Part shown: positions 61,888-64,000 of the stretch, in pieces
How positions within the stretch are numbered: the stretch's first letter is position 1
How the letters are laid out: each line of letters starts with the position of its first letter
Source: Phallusia mammillata
Lineage: Eukaryota; Chordata; Ascidiacea; Phlebobranchia; Ascidiidae
Direction: 5' to 3'
Length of the DNA: 64,000 nucleotides
Assembly: GCA_003260075.1 (NCBI GenBank)
Contig: QLIY01000028.1
Location: 314,937 to 378,936, forward strand
Made by a program: the position numbers and the translations under genes
Notes under the pieces: model-generated
Databases searched by the model: none
Told to the model about the DNA's origin: nothing
What the model saw: the letters and a program-made list of their open reading frames with translations, nothing else

Positions 61888-63800
61888 CCGTACTGTGGCT
61901 TCCATTTTGTCAAAGGGTTTTGTGACGAAACAACGCACAGTTACGTCATTGAGGGCTTTCACAGTGGTTTCTTTAGTTTTCCAGCACTGATTGCATTTAG
62001 GAATAGGTTGACTAAAAGCTGAAAGTCCCTCGAGGTTGTTTTCCTTTATGTCCGATTATGTGCCCTATCGCTAGTTTCTGGTGCCTTAGGAAGCAATCTG
62101 GTAAAACAAGTATAAATTGAAAGCTTAGTTTCAATCTCTGTTAAAAATGCTCCAAAAAGAAAAAGATCGTGTCGGGTTGTCAGCCAGTCTGTATGTTAGG
62201 TGTGAATTACATAATACGAAACCCGTAGGACCTAGACCTAGGTTGGTTTTTAGTTAAAGTAATTCTGCACGCAACTCTGGCAGAACGTTTATCGGGTCTA
62301 CTGTACTTCAGTTCCAACCCGACCCAAAAGTCATGGTCAGACTTAACTCTAAATCGGGCATTGGTGGAATTTGTCACAGTAGCATTGTATGATTTATTTT
62401 AAAAAGAGGGTTCTAACTCTTTTCGTTCTGGCGCCATGGTTAACCAATTAAGCACCATGATCTTCATGTATTTATAAAAGTTAGTTACTGTGCATTTTAC
62501 CTGATTAAAACTGATAGTGATAATATATAACAAGTATGTATTTGGTAAAATGGTTATCTTGAATCTGGCAAAGCATTAATTACAGATTTACAAACTTTTG
62601 TAATCAATAAAACAGAATGAAGTAAATTTGGACGAGCGCAGCTTAAAATGCAAAAAAATGTATTTTTGCAATGATAATACGCAATGTATCGTTTATCTTC
62701 TTACCCTGCTGATGCAAAAAGTCCAGCGACATTGGCAAGAGACGATTGATTGCAGGGCATTGGAACTGGCGTGTATTGTCTTTGCTGTCCCAATAAGGCT
62801 GCTAAGTGTTGATTAAAGATGCTTGCGGGGGGGGGGGGGCGACATTGGCAAGAGACGATTGATTCCAGGGCATTGGAACTGGCGTGTATTGCCTTTGCTG
62901 TCCCAATAAGGCTGCTAAGTGTTGATTAAAGATGCTTGCGAAACTTTGCGACATCACATCCGGGATTAGTGTGGGCAGAAAGCTATTGTTTAATGCCAAC
63001 CTTGCTGCTAGGGACAAATCTTCGGATGCGTGTTTGAGACTGGATGGAGCTGTGGAACAATGTGTTCAGTCTTTAAGGGATTTTAACGCTTACTGCCGAC
63101 TACTGGCTTAAATCTGGCAAAACCTCACACTGCTATTCGAATTTCATTGTTTAATTCTTATGATAGACTGCTATGTATGTTTGATATTGGCGACAGTGGG
63201 GTTAAACATTCGCATTTCAATTTAAGATTGTTCAACCAATGATATCACCTTTACCTGGAGGCATCGTAATGTTACTGATGTAGTTTAGATAGTTTCCAAC
63301 AGCGAAAGGTGCGATGATGTGGTTGTTAGCGCCACCATGCGCCTGTGACACTGTAACTTGTTGCTTTGTGTGAGGTGGGGAAGAAATCTGATGTGTAGTT
63401 GTGTCTGGTGATTTCATTCCATTTCCAGATGATGCTCGAGTGTCTAAAACGATTCAGTTCGATTTTTAAATTTAATTTACCGCTAAAGCGCACTTAAAAT
63501 ACGCAAAATCATAACCGCGCCATTTTGCCTGTCCAGTGAAATTTAAATAGTCTGACTTCTATTGATCTACATTTTTAATACCTTTGTCATGAATGATAAA
63601 TGTTACTAAATTGTACCGTTTAAATCCAATGCTGAAGCTGAGTCCGGCTTGATTGGAGAAATCCTGGTTCTTATTGGGCTCTTTGGCATGTGTAAAGCTC
63701 TCACACGGGAATCCAAGCACATTAGTTTGGCCGACAACCCGATGGAATTACGTGGTCCTCGCTTGTGCTGGAAATCAGATGGGCAGATGCGTTCAGCCAT
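61888..63800 (-). pseudogene. Partial tandem copy of the receptor-like gene (exons 1-4)
   Basis: Exons 63617-63800, 63255-63443, about 62705-63049 and 61888-62097 match exons 1-4 of the gene at 57900-61286. Exon 1 is intact here (MAERICPSDFQHKRGPR). Exon 3 is interrupted and partly duplicated by a G run at 62827-62839. Exon 4 has 210 bases instead of 211 and carries an in-frame stop at about codon 17, so it is dead. No copies of exons 5-8 lie between this unit and the next. Either it is a decaying partial duplicate, or its intact first exon(s) serve as an alternative 5' end spliced into the downstream unit, which phase 1 boundaries would allow. Confidence 0.6.
62725..62945. repeat. Joint-flanked duplication within receptor-like exon 3, unit 2
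   Basis: 62725-62826 and 62840-62945 match and are separated by about 13 G. This splits the exon 3 copy and breaks its frame artificially. Confidence 0.8.
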
Positions 63801-64000
63801 TTTAATAACACAACCAATTTATCGATAAAAAAGAATAGTGGTGTTTAGAAATAGGCAAAGTCCACTCAAAAATAATGTATTTCCTGATAAAATTTATAGT
63901 AATGCGATTGGATTTTGTTTATGAAATCATAATTAAACATAGGTACACAAGACACGGACTTGAATAACAGCTTTAATAAAAAGCAAATTGCCAGCGACGT

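Larger units (their letters stand above)
59255..63930. repeat. Tandem segmental duplication, two units of about 2.2 kb
   Basis: Unit 1 (about 59255-61420) and unit 2 (about 61630-63930) align along their length with small indels. Shared marks include aaacttctggat at 59299 and 61668, tacgcgctgatagccca at 59352 and 61719, and gtgtttagaaataggcaaag at 61324 and 63841. Each unit carries exons 1-4 of the receptor-like gene. Confidence 0.75.

Overview
The window is eukaryotic: AT-rich, dense in short GT-AG introns, and carrying caspase, immunoglobulin-receptor, nuclear-receptor-type and carotenoid-oxygenase genes together with hAT-type transposons. Compact genes with 0.1-2 kb introns, this gene set, and clear allelic variation between duplicated contig ends suggest an invertebrate deuterostome, most likely a tunicate (ascidian). 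The species call is inference. Exons were joined by hand from splice signals, phase continuity and paralogue comparison. Every gene I could support is on the minus strand.

Layout, left to right. (1) 1-8745 and 11357-20003: two tandem paralogues of an atlastin/GBP-like large GTPase with nearly identical exon lengths; the left one runs off the window. (2) 21813-26196: a type I membrane receptor with Ig and FN3-like domains and a cytoplasmic tail ending in an ITAM-like tyrosine pair. (3) 28141-33241: an effector-type caspase with the catalytic His and Cys, but with Leu at the position normally held by the Arg that binds the P1 aspartate, and with an added polybasic C-terminal tail. (4) 35027-40095, 42458-49295 and 52331-56696: three tandem 12-exon carotenoid cleavage oxygenases (BCO/RPE65 family), all keeping the four iron-ligand histidines. 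(5) 57900-61286: a protein with a nuclear-receptor-like ligand-binding domain but no visible DNA-binding domain. Its 5' half is duplicated at about 61.63-63.93 kb; the first copy has a broken first exon and the second a broken fourth exon.

Mobile and repeated DNA: a degraded hAT transposon with target-site duplication (2087-4012), several hAT-like MITEs with 8-bp duplications, a tRNA-derived SINE, a dimeric dispersed repeat with an A-rich tail, and an inverted repeat carrying two hammerhead-ribozyme-like cores.

Assembly caution: many runs of about 10 G or C, and a few of 38-76, sit between near-identical direct copies of flanking sequence. They look like contig-joining spacers or gap fill. 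They duplicate or truncate exons (caspase exon 1, oxygenase exons 3 and 10, GTPase exon 3, receptor-like exon 3) and create false polyproline and polyglycine reading frames.

Functionally the left half reads as a possible innate-defence or cell-death neighbourhood (GTPases, activating-type receptor, caspase) and the right half as a possible retinoid neighbourhood (carotenoid oxygenases beside a receptor-like ligand-binding domain). Both readings are inference from family membership and proximity.
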